A stretch of 56,987 nucleotides of DNA from Bifiguratus adelaidae (Eukaryota > Mucoromycota > Endogonomycetes > Endogonales): the NCBI GenBank assembly GCA_002261195.1, contig MVBO01000097.1, positions 1 to 56,987 on the forward strand, in the 5' to 3' direction. The first letter of the stretch is position 1. Each line of letters starts with the position of its first letter. Below, in pieces: positions 35,090-46,728 of the stretch. The translations under genes and the position numbers were made by a program. Below the pieces are notes generated by a model. That model ran no database searches. It worked only from the letters and a program-made list of their open reading frames with translations, and had not been told where the DNA came from.

Positions 35090-35839
35090 ATGTCTGGATT
35101 AGCTAAACAAAACTATGCAACAACTTCGGAGGATGCGATCAATCAACAGATTCAAGTAGAGCAGACAGCTTCTCAAACTTACGCCTCCATGGCGGCGTAC
35201 TTCTCGCGTGATAATGTCGCACTTCCAGTAAGTGTCCGAGAACTTCCTGTACCGAGTGAAGGCTAATGTGCCCATAGGGTCTCGCAAAATTCTTCTCAAA
35301 GCAAGCAGAAGAAGAAAGTGAACATGCTCAGAAGCTTATGAACTACCAAAACATGCGAGGCGGTCGTGTTGTGCTAAAGCAAGTGCCTCAACCCCAGGTA
35401 AGATCATTGTACCGTCAATTACCGGCTGATTAATTTATGCTCGTCGGTAGACCGAGTGGACTTCTGCCATCAACGCAGTAGGTAAGTGTCATGGTTTAGT
35501 AGTAATCTTTACGCATGCATACGGCAATGCTCAAACGATCTTCGAAACAGAGGCCAGTCTGGCGCTGGAGAAAGACGTCAACAAGTCATTGTTGAATCTT
35601 GATACCTTAGCCCAGGACGAAAACGATCCCCAACTGGACAATTACCTCAAGTAGGTCTCTATGAGCTGTAAATTGCCGAACGGCTAACCCTTTGTAGATC
35701 TGAATTCCTCATCGAGCAGGTGCGGTCTATCGAAGAATTATCCAAGATGGTCACTCAACTGAACCGGGTTGGCGGTGATGGCCTCGGGTTGTATCTTTGG
35801 GATAAGGAGTTGTACGAGAAAGGTAGCATTCCTGTTTAG
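35090..35839 (+). CDS. Ferritin, heavy-chain (ferroxidase) type
   Basis: Five exons: 35090..35227, 35278..35397, 35451..35481, 35551..35650, 35698..35839; 176 aa, close to human H-ferritin. It forms 24-mer shells that oxidise Fe2+ and store Fe3+. All ligands of the ferroxidase centre have counterparts: Glu in IQVEQ, Tyr in QTYASM, Glu and His in [11 protein letters not shown], Glu in LALEKDV and Gln in FLIEQV. Typical surroundings are NMRGGRVVL and LYLWDKELY. There is no signal peptide, so it is a cytosolic store. Ferritin is known from zygomycete fungi and lower eukaryotes but not from ascomycete or basidiomycete yeasts and moulds, which use vacuolar storage; that makes it the best taxonomic marker here. 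The third exon is only 31 nt. Confidence 0.96.
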
Positions 35840-38800
35840 GTAATTGGTTGCTTCGTTTGTAATAATGATGTGAATAAGACGCCAAAAGTATTGTCGCATT
35901 GTGACTTCTTCATCTGCTGCTGAATGTGTATGATGAACATCTTGTGATCCTCGAGGTGGCGTTGTCTGGCGGCGCTCTTCCATATAAGGAAGTCATCTCT
36001 TGGCGGTTCCGTTTTCTTTTTGGGAGGTGAAAAGGTCGAAGTCCCAATTGTATTCCTTCTTCTTCTCATTTCTCCGCCGCCTCATGGTTTTTGGCCACTA
36101 ATCACCTGCCGAAAGCTTGTACTACGTCTTAGCAAACGTTGGGCCGACTTACGGCTACTTAGCCTCAACGGTTCTTGCGCTAGGCGAGAACAAAGCCTGC
36201 TTTGGTAACCTCTTGTGCATGCGCTTGCGCTCGCCAGATGGGCTCGCATGACTTGAACGATCGATAACTGTGACACAGAGCATTGTGGCGGTCCGTGATA
36301 CAACCGGCGTTGACCCGTCGTCGACGTACAGAAAGCGGTGGGTCACTCATGGAAAGGCCTTTATCGTTTAGACACACAGAAGGCCATCGAATTCATCCTT
36401 CCAATCCTCCCTCCGGAAGCCGATAGATAATCCAGAATGCAAGAACAGAACCCGTAGACTACATATTTCCAGGTGAAAACTGGAAGCAGGCAAGGAACGT
36501 TGATACCCGCCGACAGCGACGGCAAGGTTGCATCCCACAGGCGGTGGGGGTCCAAGATCATCCAAATTTGCCCTTCATCTCACTCTATCTTGGATTTGGA
36601 GGGATGCTATGCAGGTGGCTGGGCGAGATCATTTCGGATTTGTTGGCAGTAGGTTTAAACCATTGTCCAAATCCCAGTCAAATGTTCAATCACGTTGTTT
36701 CGGTCTTGGTCGTGCAAGCTGGATTTCTGACATATCGAACGCGCTATAAGGCAAACCGCTATCCGCATTAATTCCGATCAAGGGGCATCGGCTGCAACTG
36801 TCTTCGGCTCGATGGACTACCGTGGGCATAGTGAGCGGCAATGATTACTACAACAACATCAAAATTTCACGCCAAGAGTACGAAAATCATCGCAAATGCA
36901 GGTGGGTTCGCCAGCAATATAGCATTGCAAAGCCAAGACGCTAAATATTCTAACAGCAGCTTCTAACACGATGGAAGATTAAGAACTCACACGCTCGAGC
37001 GCTGGAGGAAGCATCCAGACCGACGTCAACTCATCGCCGACACCGTGATCGACTTGCTAACGGCAGAGAACCAACGGCCAGACTTGATGGCTATGTGGAA
37101 GCACGAGTGCATCCAGAGGTTCGCAAACGTGCGCCAATTGGTTCAGCCACCAGTTGGTCGGAGCGCAGTGAAGAGGTCTCACGTGCAGTACCTGGTGGAT
37201 TGGTAGGGCTATGGGCCAAGAGACAACAATTCTGTAGTGGACTATATGTGGACCATCCACAAGGCTTGACGCGGTGCTGCTTTCGATGTCGCTACCACCC
37301 CAGGCCGAGTGGGCGGTTCGCTTATTGCGATCGCATGGCCATTTTGCCTCAGTGACGACCAAAACTGCTTCTACACTACCTTAGTATCCGAAACAGTGCT
37401 GGCACCTGCCTGAACACAGAGATCGAGTGAAAGCGATATTGGGATCTTTGCGAATTTGCAACGTTATTGCTCGTTGCAGAAGCTGCTGGACCACATGAGG
37501 CACATTCCATGGTTCAATCTTATCGGCATATCGACCGAAACCTTGTCCATTCCCACCTGGTGCGGAGAAGAGACTAAATGGTCCTATGCTGAAGGCTTCT
37601 ATGACGTCTATTACGCGTTCTCGGAGAATCCGAATCGACAACTCTACATCTCTCGAAAGGCACGAGTTTCCTCGATCGTCCTGAAGGATGTTGTTCGGTG
37701 TGCAACAGCATTCCTTTGCGTCTCGAACCTTATGTGCAGTGAATCGCTCAGTTTGCAAGCAACGGCCATACTCGCCGACAGTGGGACGAAAACGACAGCA
37801 AAGCGACCCTTGAACAGTCGAATCTCTTGCGGACAATGGTCAAATTTTGGTTGCAAAGTTCGCCGAGGACATCAATCGGGAGGATTTTACCGTACACCAG
37901 CGCTATTTCCAGTCTCCGCCCAGTAGGGCAGCCGCCAAGTTTATGGACGCAGTGTGCGCGCGTTAGCGAGATGCGAACACGCACGTACGGCTCTGATGAA
38001 GTCTCCAATCGTCTATTCCAACTGCTCCAGGGAATTGATCTGTATCGATGGCGGACCTTACAACCGGGAAACAAGAGGGTGTATGTGCCATTGAAGCAAC
38101 GAAGTTTAAGATGTCGCCCACATCCGTTACGGATGCCAGTGCACCCTCCCCAAGTTAGCCGGGAGGCCTTGAATACGTGTAAGTTGCGTGAGCCTAAAGT
38201 TTCCATCCAACTCACTTTATCGTCTTACGAGGGAAATGGCGCGCTTGTCGCAAGACGCTTGCCCCATTTGCGATTTTGCGGATCGAGGGCAAGTAAAGGA
38301 TGCCGCTGCACGTCTAATAGCAACGTGGTAGTATTCTACCGTTCCAGCTTATTGCAGGCTCGTCATGATCCGTTGCGAACATGCCTTCCAGTCCCCTCCA
38401 ATGTTCACTATATTCGCATGTGCACCTATTGCTACCTCGTCTGAAATCGGGACGTCCACGCCGCCAACAATATTAGAGCCGTCGGCGTGCTCGTCGTTTA
38501 AGGCCAGGAGCGTCATGCTGGTTTCCGGTCGCCATTGATCGGCGTCTTCCAAATGTTTCCTTGAGGTTGAAGCGAGGCTCTATTCCGGGCTCAACGTCAA
38601 CCAAGGATTGCCTGACGATAATTCTGGCAATTAGAAGGTAGATACCATCTTCAAGGCATCCCGGCGCTGACCTTGAAATCCTTTTCGTCAAGACTCTCGG
38701 TCGGCATAGTTAACGCAACAATAGCAAGCAATGATGTGACATCAAGAACGCGACCGGTAGGTGGCCTTCAGAAGAGCATGATATCTCTCGGCCAGAGCAT

Positions 38801-40328
38801 GGAAACCAAGAGTTAATGTTCAATACGTTCGCGTTTCCTTGTACATTGTAATAGCAGACTTATTTCTATTGTTCTCACATGTCCGCATAAAATTCTAAGC
38901 GGGTGCTGTATTCCATCGTACCGGTGAACTGGATAGCAAAAGACGTCTTGCTGGGCACTTTCCAACATCCCGTCGCGTTTGGTGAGCTACTGGCGCTCAC
39001 AGAAGCGAGGCTGGCCAGGCCAAATTGAGAGATTTGATAATGTACATGATGATGCTAGCGTCCTGCGCTCAAGAAAAGAAAATGAAAAAGAAAGGAGATG
39101 ATTAAGCAGTCAAACTGCGCGAGAGTGAGCTGTTTAAGTACTTGAATCGGTCGGAGATCCCAGTTCATAGAAGGCTTCTGCGCGGTTACACAATTTTAAA
39201 TTCAGTACCTGCAACATTTAAGCACTTCGTCTAGCGCTATCTATTCTGTTGAAAAGCAGCAAGGGGCAGAGGCATGGTTTATGTCGGTACACGTGCGCGA
39301 CGAGCATCGGGTAGACGTCAATTGGCCCCAATGCCACACATCAACCTGTTCTGCATAGACTTGACATCGGCTGAGACTCGAGCAAAATTTTCACTGAGCG
39401 TAGCACGCAAGGAACCCCTTTACTTGGGGCTCTGAATCTGCCGTGCTCTAAATCTGTGGCAGAGCAATGCATCATTGTCGTGGAGCATATTCATGGGTCC
39501 TTCTGGGAACCTTTGATAGCTGTGTCAGCTTAATCTACAGAGCTGACGTTTCGTCTGGTCGAGACAATGTGCTGGTTTTACGTTCTGTTGACGGAAGCGG
39601 TTGCATGGCATCGATACACGTGGTAGACAAGATCTTGCTCCGCGGATTCTTCCGTCCTGATTTCCACCTTGAGGATTTTAAGCATTTCCAGAAGTTGTTC
39701 GGGAACTGTAAATTCGTTCACTGGCAAAGGCTGGGACGACGCCTTGTGATAGGGTCGAGTATGCAAGATGTGGGAATCTGCACAGTCCCCGCATGTTCCC
39801 GTTGACGCCAAGACGGATGATCGATAAACCCCTAACCGGCGTGTTGCGGAGATGTCCACCGGGCTAGCATACAGGTGGCGCACGGACCAGATTCATGCGT
39901 TGAGGATGATCCGAGCCCATTGTAAAAGACTTCAGTAGACCTTGTTCCAGAGCACTTGCATTGAGCTCATTAAATTGTCCATGGTACACACGGGACCACG
40001 ATAAACCGCCCATTTTACACGTTAGCAGGCATTACGCAGTAATCAAACGTGGCTAATCACCATCTCAAACTTGACGTGATCAGTGAGCCGTGGAAGTTAA
40101 CAGTAATGGATCTCGTTCCCTTCCTGAGGGCGGGCGGGAAAGTCCGCATGAAGCTTACTATACCCAGGTAAGGCAAATAGTGTGGGGAAATTCCGGGACA
40201 ATAGCCAGATTAGTACAATGATCTAAACGTTTTGAGGTCATTCAGTATTCGAAACACGGTCTGAAGTTGACATGATATAAAAGAGAACCGAAGCGAGCCT
40301 GTACGTGTCGTCGCCTCCTTCTGGAGAT
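35840..40328. other. 4.5-kb accessory gap with decayed coding remnants
   Basis: No intact gene is recognised. Open stretches of 60-205 codons occur on both strands but do not join into one gene model. On the plus strand at about 36792..36870 the frame reads TTVGIVSGNDYYNNI, which recalls the segment after the active site of XPG/FEN-like nucleases. At about 37450..37640 another plus frame (HIPWFNLIGISTETLSIP and on) also looks once-coding. They could belong to one decayed copy of a repeated family. The 3' part (39578..39883, minus) has a hydrophilic frame of unknown nature. Ferritin's 3' end is at the left and the promoter of the broken MFS gene at the right. Confidence 0.4.
40276..40282 (+). 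promoter_or_regulatory. TATA box candidate of the MFS pseudogene
   Basis: TATAAAA lies 47 bp before the ATG of the broken transporter gene. Its survival suggests recent decay of the gene or continuing transcription. Confidence 0.4.
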
Positions 40329-41462
40329 ATGGAGTCGGAGAGAGAGCAAGCAAAAGCCGCAGAGGTTCATGAGTACGATCGCCCAACCACACCAGGGAGC
40401 ACCACTCCGTCTGAGCACCAGCCAGAGAGGCCCCTTGGCTATCTCAGTGGGCGAGCCCTCATCATACTATTCACGCTAGTCACCACCCTGTTCTTTTGCT
40501 GGGGTTTCGCTTATGGTTTGCTGGATACCCTGAATAAACATCTGCAGGCTGTTCTCGGGATCAATATCTTGGAGTCAACTATGCTGCAGGTCGCTTATTT
40601 TGGTGGTGGCTACTTTCTCTGGGCTATCGTCGCCGGTTCAATCCTCAAACGCTGGGGCTACAAAAAGTCCATCATGGTGGGATTAACCTTTTATGCACTC
40701 GGCGGTATTCTCTTCTGGCCAGTAGTGAAGTTTTCCTCTCCATCAAATCCCAAAGCGGCCTTTGCTGGATTTGTTGTCTGTACATTCATCGTGGCCTGTG
40801 GTTTGGCTTTGTTGCACAATGGGTGTATACGGGCGCTCAAGTCGCCGTGGCTTCGATCTTCATCAATTACGTAAGTTCAGTCGCGCAATTCCCTGACTGG
40901 AAGAGCTCCGAGTTTCTTTCGTTTTCACTCATCCTCTTCACCGGTGGTCGATTTATCGGCAGTGCTCTTCTCCAAGTCCTCAGTGCGCATACCATCTTAT
41001 TCGTCTTCGCTATTGGAGCGACAATTACCGCGTTGCTTGCTTCGTTACTTGATGGTACACAGGGCGTTGCAAGCCTCATGATGCTCTTTTTTTGAATCTG
41101 TCCACTACCCCGCCATTTTCGCTATTGCAACAAGAAATTTGGGACATCACACGAGACGCGGTTCGTCACTCATTGTCATGGGAGTATCGGGAGGTGCCGT
41201 TTGGCCATCGATGCAAGGAGCTATTGCCGACAGGTACTCACCCCATATTTCTTACGCCATCACTGTACCAGCTTACTTCTATTGCGCTTGTTACGCTTTG
41301 TGGATGTGGTACGCAGACGGTCGTCCGATCCTTCGGCCTCGCGACCCCGTGGAGGTAAAACAAATGGCGAAAGGCTCCCTGCCAGCGGCGATGGTGGTTG
41401 GAGGTACAGGACAGCTTGATGATCAGAAAAATGCTACTGTCGAAACGAAAGAATACGCTTAG
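40329..41462 (+). pseudogene. Broken MFS sugar (FucP-type) transporter
   Basis: The N-terminus is good: a hydrophilic head, then LFFCWGFAYGLLDTLNKHLQ, a signature of the fucose/glucose permease family, and helices 2-4. After VACGLALL (about 40815) the sequence jumps straight to WVYTGAQVAVASIFINY, a motif that in homologues lies roughly 115-120 residues further on. Helices 5-6 and the central loop are therefore gone and the frame changes at the junction. A second frame change falls in a run of seven T (41087..41093); with six T the frame would read MLFFESVHYPAIF. The last part (NLGHHTRRGSSLIVMGVSGGA and so on) is well preserved. A sequencing error could explain the T run, but not the missing block. 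It looks like a young pseudogene. Confidence 0.8.
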
Positions 41463-42036
41463 TCACATGTTTGATCAACCTGGAGTTGTATCTTTTTCCT
41501 TAGAGCTTCTCCACAGAAACATCTGTATGATATTATTGCTTTTTACCAAACAGTCAAAAATGTAATAACGCAAACTGGGATTCAGGGTTTATGACGCAGT
41601 GGCTTGATTTGGACGCTTTTGGGAACATGGCTTGTTTTTTTTTCCGCTGGCAATCCCCTTACATCTTCCTGAAGTTGGTGTTCGAGAGATGACATCTGAT
41701 CCAATCTTGATATCACTCAAATAGGCCTGCATCTCCATCGCGAAGCAAGAAATAAGTGCCCCACTATTTCAAATTGAGCTAACTTTAGCCCCACGCCGTT
41801 TTAAAGCGTCACTTGAAATTCAGCCTGTTCTCTGTAGTTTACAATTGATTTCGGGGTGGAACCGAAACCAATTCCAAATCCGAACAAATGGGACGTCTCG
41901 GATAGCTGCAAAAATGGCATTAGAACGGTTTCATGTGCCGACGAGCTGATATCAGGCGCCGGCAGGTGAGGCTTTTCCTCGCTTCTTCATATAAGATCTG
42001 AGATCATTTTCCTCTCCGCATTCGCAACCTTTCACC
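41463..42036. other. Intergenic, promoter side of the UNC93-like gene
   Basis: AT-rich tracts (a run of T at 41635-41642) and no open frame of note. It presumably holds the promoter of the downstream transporter. Confidence 0.5.
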
Positions 42037-43428
42037 ATGAAATTTCGCCTTCGCTGGTCGTCCCCGCTCACACAGATCCTGCTGGTGTCCGTCACCTGCT
42101 TCTGTTGTCCGGGTATGTTCAATGCCCTCAACGGTCTGGGCGGGGGTGGTAAGGCCGACACAACCGCGACCAACAATGCCAACACAGCCCTGGCTGTCAC
42201 CTTCACCGTCTTCTCGTTGATTGGTGGTGGTATCTTCAATCTCTGTGGTCATTACATCATGGTTCCCGGTGCTTTGATGTATGCTCTCTATGTGGGCTCC
42301 TACCTCTCCGACTCCTCCACCTTCACGATCGCTACCGGAGCTACACTCGGTATAGGTGCTGGTCTCCTATGGAGCTCTCAAGGTGCTATTATGATGTCAT
42401 ATCCGATGGAGAAAGACAAGGGCAAGTACTTTGCCATCTTCTGGGCCATCTTCAACTTAGGGTCAACCATCGGCTCCGCTATCGCCCTCGCTAATGAATG
42501 GCGAAGCAATGATAACACTGGATCCGTGGGCACGGGAACTTATATCGCTTTCATTTGCATAATGGGCGTCGGTGCCTTTTCTGCTCTCCTCCTCCTCCCC
42601 GCCTCCAAAGTCTACCATTCCGATGGTACTCCCGTATCGATGCACAAGTACTCCAACGTGACTCGCGAATGCATCGGTATCTTCAAGCTCTTCACCAACT
42701 GGAAGATGCTTATTCTCATTCCTCTTTTCGGTGGATCCAACTGGTTCTACACCTATCAATTCCAAGTTTATAACGGCGGTGGCTACTTCAATCTCCGCGC
42801 TCGTACTCTCAATAACCTCCTATACTGGGTTTTCCAAATTATCGGCGCCGGTGTCTTCGGTTCCTTTATGGACTGGGCTCGCTTGGGCGGCCGTCGTCGC
42901 CGCGCTTGGTGTGGTCTAACCGTTGTCTTCCTTATTATGGCTGCCACGTGGATTGGGGGTATCTTTGTGCAACTTAAATTTTCGCGCGAATCCGTCAAAG
43001 GGCTTACTCCGTCTGAGCAACAGGATGCACACGGTGGCGTCTACGCTGGTGAACTCATCACTTATGCGCTCTTTGGTGTCGTCGATTCTATCTACCAAGG
43101 TTTCTGCTACTGGCTCATGGGTGCTCTCACCAACGATACCGAACGTGCTGCCCGCTATGGTGGCTTCTACAAGACCACCCAGAACGCATTCGCTGCCATC
43201 GCTCCTCAACTTGACGTCAATGGCGTCTCATACCTTGTGCAACTCATTGTTTGCTGGATCATCTGTGTCGTAGGCATGGCTGGTGCTGTGCCCGTCATCA
43301 TGACCATCGAAGAAACAACGGAAGAAGTGGTTGATAATCTCAAGGGCATTGAAGGAAAAGAGGTTGTCGTGGGCGGTGCTCTAGAAGTAGATATTAAGGA
43401 AGATTACAAGGAATCGATCAATTCTTAA
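42037..43428 (+). CDS. UNC93-like major facilitator family membrane protein
   Basis: An intronless gene of 463 aa. About eleven membrane helices are visible, the first at PLTQILLVSVTCFCCPGMFNALNGLG, the classic N-terminal motif of fungal UNC93-like (DUF895) proteins with GMFNA(L/I). Later come FTVFSLIGGGIFNLCG, GLLWSSQGAIMMSYP with EKDKGKY (the helix 4-5 loop motif), FAIFWAIFNLG and a last helix VQLIVCWIICVVGMAGAVPV. The tail is acidic. Family members are mostly of unknown substrate; animal UNC93 proteins are regulators rather than proven transporters. Codons are strongly C-biased, unlike the flanking intergenic DNA, which suggests good expression. It could be plasma-membrane or vacuolar. Confidence 0.9.
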   Translation: MKFRLRWSSPLTQILLVSVTCFCCPGMFNALNGLGGGGKADTTATNNANTALAVTFTVFSLIGGGIFNLCGHYIMVPGALMYALYVGSYLSDSSTFTIATGATLGIGAGLLWSSQGAIMMSYPMEKDKGKYFAIFWAIFNLGSTIGSAIALANEWRSNDNTGSVGTGTYIAFICIMGVGAFSALLLLPASKVYHSDGTPVSMHKYSNVTRECIGIFKLFTNWKMLILIPLFGGSNWFYTYQFQVYNGGGYFNLRARTLNNLLYWVFQIIGAGVFGSFMDWARLGGRRRRAWCGLTVVFLIMAATWIGGIFVQLKFSRESVKGLTPSEQQDAHGGVYAGELITYALFGVVDSIYQGFCYWLMGALTNDTERAARYGGFYKTTQNAFAAIAPQLDVNGVSYLVQLIVCWIICVVGMAGAVPVIMTIEETTEEVVDNLKGIEGKEVVVGGALEVDIKEDYKESINS

Positions 43429-43589
43429 TAGACCACATGTATAGTCGCATTTACCTTCTTACAGCCCAGATACACATAGGTTTGCGTTCAAAGGGGACAC
43501 TATCCTTTGATTGGCTCCTGTCCGAAATGAATTAATAAGGTTGCTTGACCCAGGTCTGCACCTCCATCGACCCAAGCAATCTTACAGCC

Positions 43590-46500
43590 ATGTCGGAACA
43601 ACAATTCCGGTTTTGTGGTGCGAGCTTATCTCCGCAAGGCTTCCAAAATGTCACCGAGCAACCAAACGAGGAACGTAAAGAGCTTTCCGGTATAATGTGT
43701 ACACGTTGCAGAGAAAAGCATCGCAAGTGCGATCGCCAACTGCCCGGCTGTAATCGATGCGCACGGGCAAAGCTTCCATGTGTCTATCCAAAGCGGTCTG
43801 TTCAATTATCCGGAGCCAGCGTCGATGCCATCACCAGTCAAGTCACCTATCTAAAATCGTCGTTACAAGCGCTGGAAACTGAATACTACGAAACCTTGAT
43901 GAAAAGGCGCAGCCAAATGCCGTCTGACATCATGGTCATGGACAACTCTTCTGACAACGTAGATGATAAATCGAAGGCAGTCAACTGGCTTCTGCAACAC
44001 AGATCATCTACACCATCCACAGAAGCTTCCAATCATGGGGCTAACGAAGGTTTTCAAGATTTCTCTGCAGTATTTATTGCCCAAGATCCTCGCACCAGAC
44101 GGGAACACAACTATAACCTTCGGATCGCCCAAACGCCAAGCGGCTTCCGCATCATTCACAATTTTGCCTCGACAGCGACATTTCTACAGTACTTGATGTA
44201 CACTTTGCGACGTGAGCCAGCACCTCCGTTGCAACAGTACTACGAAGGCATGGTGCAAAGCGAACATCGATTGGAGATCAGTCAGGACGACTTTCGCGAA
44301 ATCCTCAGTGTTTTGGTCTTTAATGGTCGGCCAATGTGGAAATACAGCGGGGCTATTGGAGCCAACTATCGCGGCTGGGCAAATGAAACGAGCTTGTACA
44401 CGTCCGGATCGCTGTATCTGAACCTCGAGGGCTATGAAGATTCCAAAGAAGACGAATCTGTCGACGAAGCAGGCCAAATACAACGTCGAAGGACATCTGC
44501 TTACAGTGTTCTTCCAGAACTCCAGAGGGAAACAGATCTCCGGCAACAGCCTCGCATGCGCCTGTTATCAGTTCCGGAGAACGTGCCAGTCATCATATCA
44601 CATATCGTGACCCAGTATGCCGAATGCGTGGGAAGCTCGTCTATACATATTCCAAGTCTCATGCGAAGGTTCTGGGCTGGGAAACTCCCGCCAATTGTCG
44701 TCAACAGTATTTGCGCAATGTATGCCCTGCACACCTATGTCACACACGGCGCGAATCTATTGGAGACGGCAGACTTATACAAACACAAAGGACCCGACAA
44801 AATACCTCAATCAATCGAACTCGGCCGAAGAGTGGAGCGGCACTTCATTGTGAAGACACGCGATCTCTTGGACGATGCATTTGACGAACCGCACATAGAT
44901 ACGGCTCTCGCATTATTCAACTTATGCGTCTGCTTTCTGAAATACCGAAAGCCGAACCGTCTTCTGGACCCAGCTGCGTCGGAGGTGCCTCCTGATTCTA
45001 GTGATACCCCAACTTCAACCGGATCATCTGGCCGGAACAGTAACCACACTGACAAAGCACGCACATATTTCTCGATGGCTGTCTCCATGATACGTTCCCT
45101 CACAAATTATGACTCAAGAGGACGGATGGTCGAAATCAAGCTGGAGAACAAGAACGATGTCTTTGAGCGCGAATCTGCTCGACGCATCCTTTGGGCTCTC
45201 GTCTCTATGGATGCCACTTTGAACACGGATCCCAATGGTACCGCACAGTGGACCTTGATGGACGACTGTTGCAACGACCGAATCCGTATTCCAGGTCCTA
45301 AAGTTATGCCAGATGAAGGAGAAGAATCTGCCATGGGTATTGCCTGGTTCGTCCGACAATTTAGTCATGAGGGCTTTGTCGTGCACCGACGTATCGCTAT
45401 CGATTTATTTCGTAGACTTCCCCACGCAGAGGGTGGAATATGGGGCACGGAGATAACACAAACAATTAAAGTTGTGTTGCAAGAATTGGACGAGTGGTTC
45501 AATAATCGACCTCAAGTGTTGCGGCGATGGCCAAATCGGACCTTTGAGACGCAACAATGCCTTATACACCTTGTACAGACGGACCTTGACGGGCTTATGA
45601 AGAAGCTGGTCGTTCTACGTGGATATTTTGGTGAATATGGAGAATGTCTCCCGCCGAATAAATATCGCGATGAAGCGTCGGCCAATCCCAAATCGTACCA
45701 AAAAGGTGTTTACTCCGATCCATCAGCAACGCCTTGGAGTACGCCCGATCTCTCGCCATATGCCAGTAGTCTTTCTGACTTTCCCAATACACCAAGCGGA
45801 CCAATGAGGGACAAATCGATGGAGCGACAAGAGTCATTCGATGCCTCCTTTCAAAAACATCCTTTTGGCGAAGCCGCAGCTCCTTATACCGGATCTCAAA
45901 CGCATCCTCCATCTCATCATCACAACCCTCATCAGCCAAAAATTGACGAAGCTGCTGAAAACGCACGGCTTCATGCGCAATATATTGACGTTGCGATTCA
46001 GGCTTGTCTCGATGTCGCTGAGCGCTTCGGAGAACTCATATCCACTCTCGCCTGTTTCAAGTCATCACTCATCTTCAGCATGGTTCAATGTGTGGATATT
46101 TTGGTGAAATATATGGATCTTGTACATCAAGTAACCGAGCGTCAGCAACTACATAAGCTCAGCGGTGTCTACAAACCCACCTCAGAAACTACACCTTCAC
46201 CAGTGCTCACGCAAATCACCTTTCCCTTGATGCTCTCACTCACCAACGCTCAACCATTCGTCTTCAAGAAGATCAAGCATACCGACAAACCTCGTGGGGT
46301 GGCGACGGCTCTCCGCGATATTGCTGACAATTTCCGATCATTGCGCGTTTCGCCTTCGTTCGGAGATGCGATTGGTCTAGTCCTGGAGAAGATCGATGGT
46401 GTTCTGTCGGTACCTCTTCTACCTATGGCTTTGGCTTCGGTCACCAAAGACAGAGTGGAAGTGGAAGTCAAGATTGAAAGCGACGATGAACCCATGTTCT

Positions 46501-46721
46501 GGACAGTGAAAAGCTCGTTCACACCTGACACCGTAACGACGTCGCAGGACCCTTTTCCCGGCACCGAAGCAACCTCACCCACCAAACACGTCGCCACAAG
46601 CGAATCCACTTCATCATGCTACCTATCCCTCATGATGCAAGAGAGTTGGGAGCCCACTATAACTCTGGATACGGACGTGGATGTGAATTTGCTACCCAAT
46701 CTGGACGACTTGGGGATCTAG
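43590..46721 (+). CDS. Zn2Cys6 fungal transcription factor
   Basis: An intronless gene of 1043 aa. The frame opens 15 codons before the first ATG, which I take as start. The binuclear zinc cluster is at residues 37-64 (CTRCREKHRKC and CNRCARAKLPC; spacing C-2-C-6-C-6-C-2-C-6-C), with the basic face RKCDRQ and a following PKR. A short helix (VTYLKSSLQALETEYYETL) after it can dimerise. Residues about 330-700 resemble the helical middle homology region of fungal regulators (ISHIVTQYAECV, NSICAMYALHTYV, ESARRILWALVSMDATLN). A Ser/Pro/His-rich linker follows, and the last about 40 residues are acidic (TLDTDVDVNLLPNLDDLGI), a likely activation domain. The target genes are not known; the neighbours, an amine oxidase and a transporter, are candidates. 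Confidence 0.92.
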   Translation: MSEQQFRFCGASLSPQGFQNVTEQPNEERKELSGIMCTRCREKHRKCDRQLPGCNRCARAKLPCVYPKRSVQLSGASVDAITSQVTYLKSSLQALETEYYETLMKRRSQMPSDIMVMDNSSDNVDDKSKAVNWLLQHRSSTPSTEASNHGANEGFQDFSAVFIAQDPRTRREHNYNLRIAQTPSGFRIIHNFASTATFLQYLMYTLRREPAPPLQQYYEGMVQSEHRLEISQDDFREILSVLVFNGRPMWKYSGAIGANYRGWANETSLYTSGSLYLNLEGYEDSKEDESVDEAGQIQRRRTSAYSVLPELQRETDLRQQPRMRLLSVPENVPVIISHIVTQYAECVGSSSIHIPSLMRRFWAGKLPPIVVNSICAMYALHTYVTHGANLLETADLYKHKGPDKIPQSIELGRRVERHFIVKTRDLLDDAFDEPHIDTALALFNLCVCFLKYRKPNRLLDPAASEVPPDSSDTPTSTGSSGRNSNHTDKARTYFSMAVSMIRSLTNYDSRGRMVEIKLENKNDVFERESARRILWALVSMDATLNTDPNGTAQWTLMDDCCNDRIRIPGPKVMPDEGEESAMGIAWFVRQFSHEGFVVHRRIAIDLFRRLPHAEGGIWGTEITQTIKVVLQELDEWFNNRPQVLRRWPNRTFETQQCLIHLVQTDLDGLMKKLVVLRGYFGEYGECLPPNKYRDEASANPKSYQKGVYSDPSATPWSTPDLSPYASSLSDFPNTPSGPMRDKSMERQESFDASFQKHPFGEAAAPYTGSQTHPPSHHHNPHQPKIDEAAENARLHAQYIDVAIQACLDVAERFGELISTLACFKSSLIFSMVQCVDILVKYMDLVHQVTERQQLHKLSGVYKPTSETTPSPVLTQITFPLMLSLTNAQPFVFKKIKHTDKPRGVATALRDIADNFRSLRVSPSFGDAIGLVLEKIDGVLSVPLLPMALASVTKDRVEVEVKIESDDEPMFWTVKSSFTPDTVTTSQDPFPGTEATSPTKHVATSESTSSCYLSLMMQESWEPTITLDTDVDVNLLPNLDDLGI

Positions 46722-46728
46722 TCACTTC

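Noticed and set aside
37095-37355. Chromodomain-like reading of this stretch (QYLVDW and following)
   Set aside because: The match is short and only appears by mixing frames; other frames fit as well, so I did not assign an integrase or chromodomain element.
37381-37836. 151-codon minus-strand frame in the accessory gap
   Set aside because: It overlaps an equally plausible plus-strand frame, has no known motif, and neither can be preferred.
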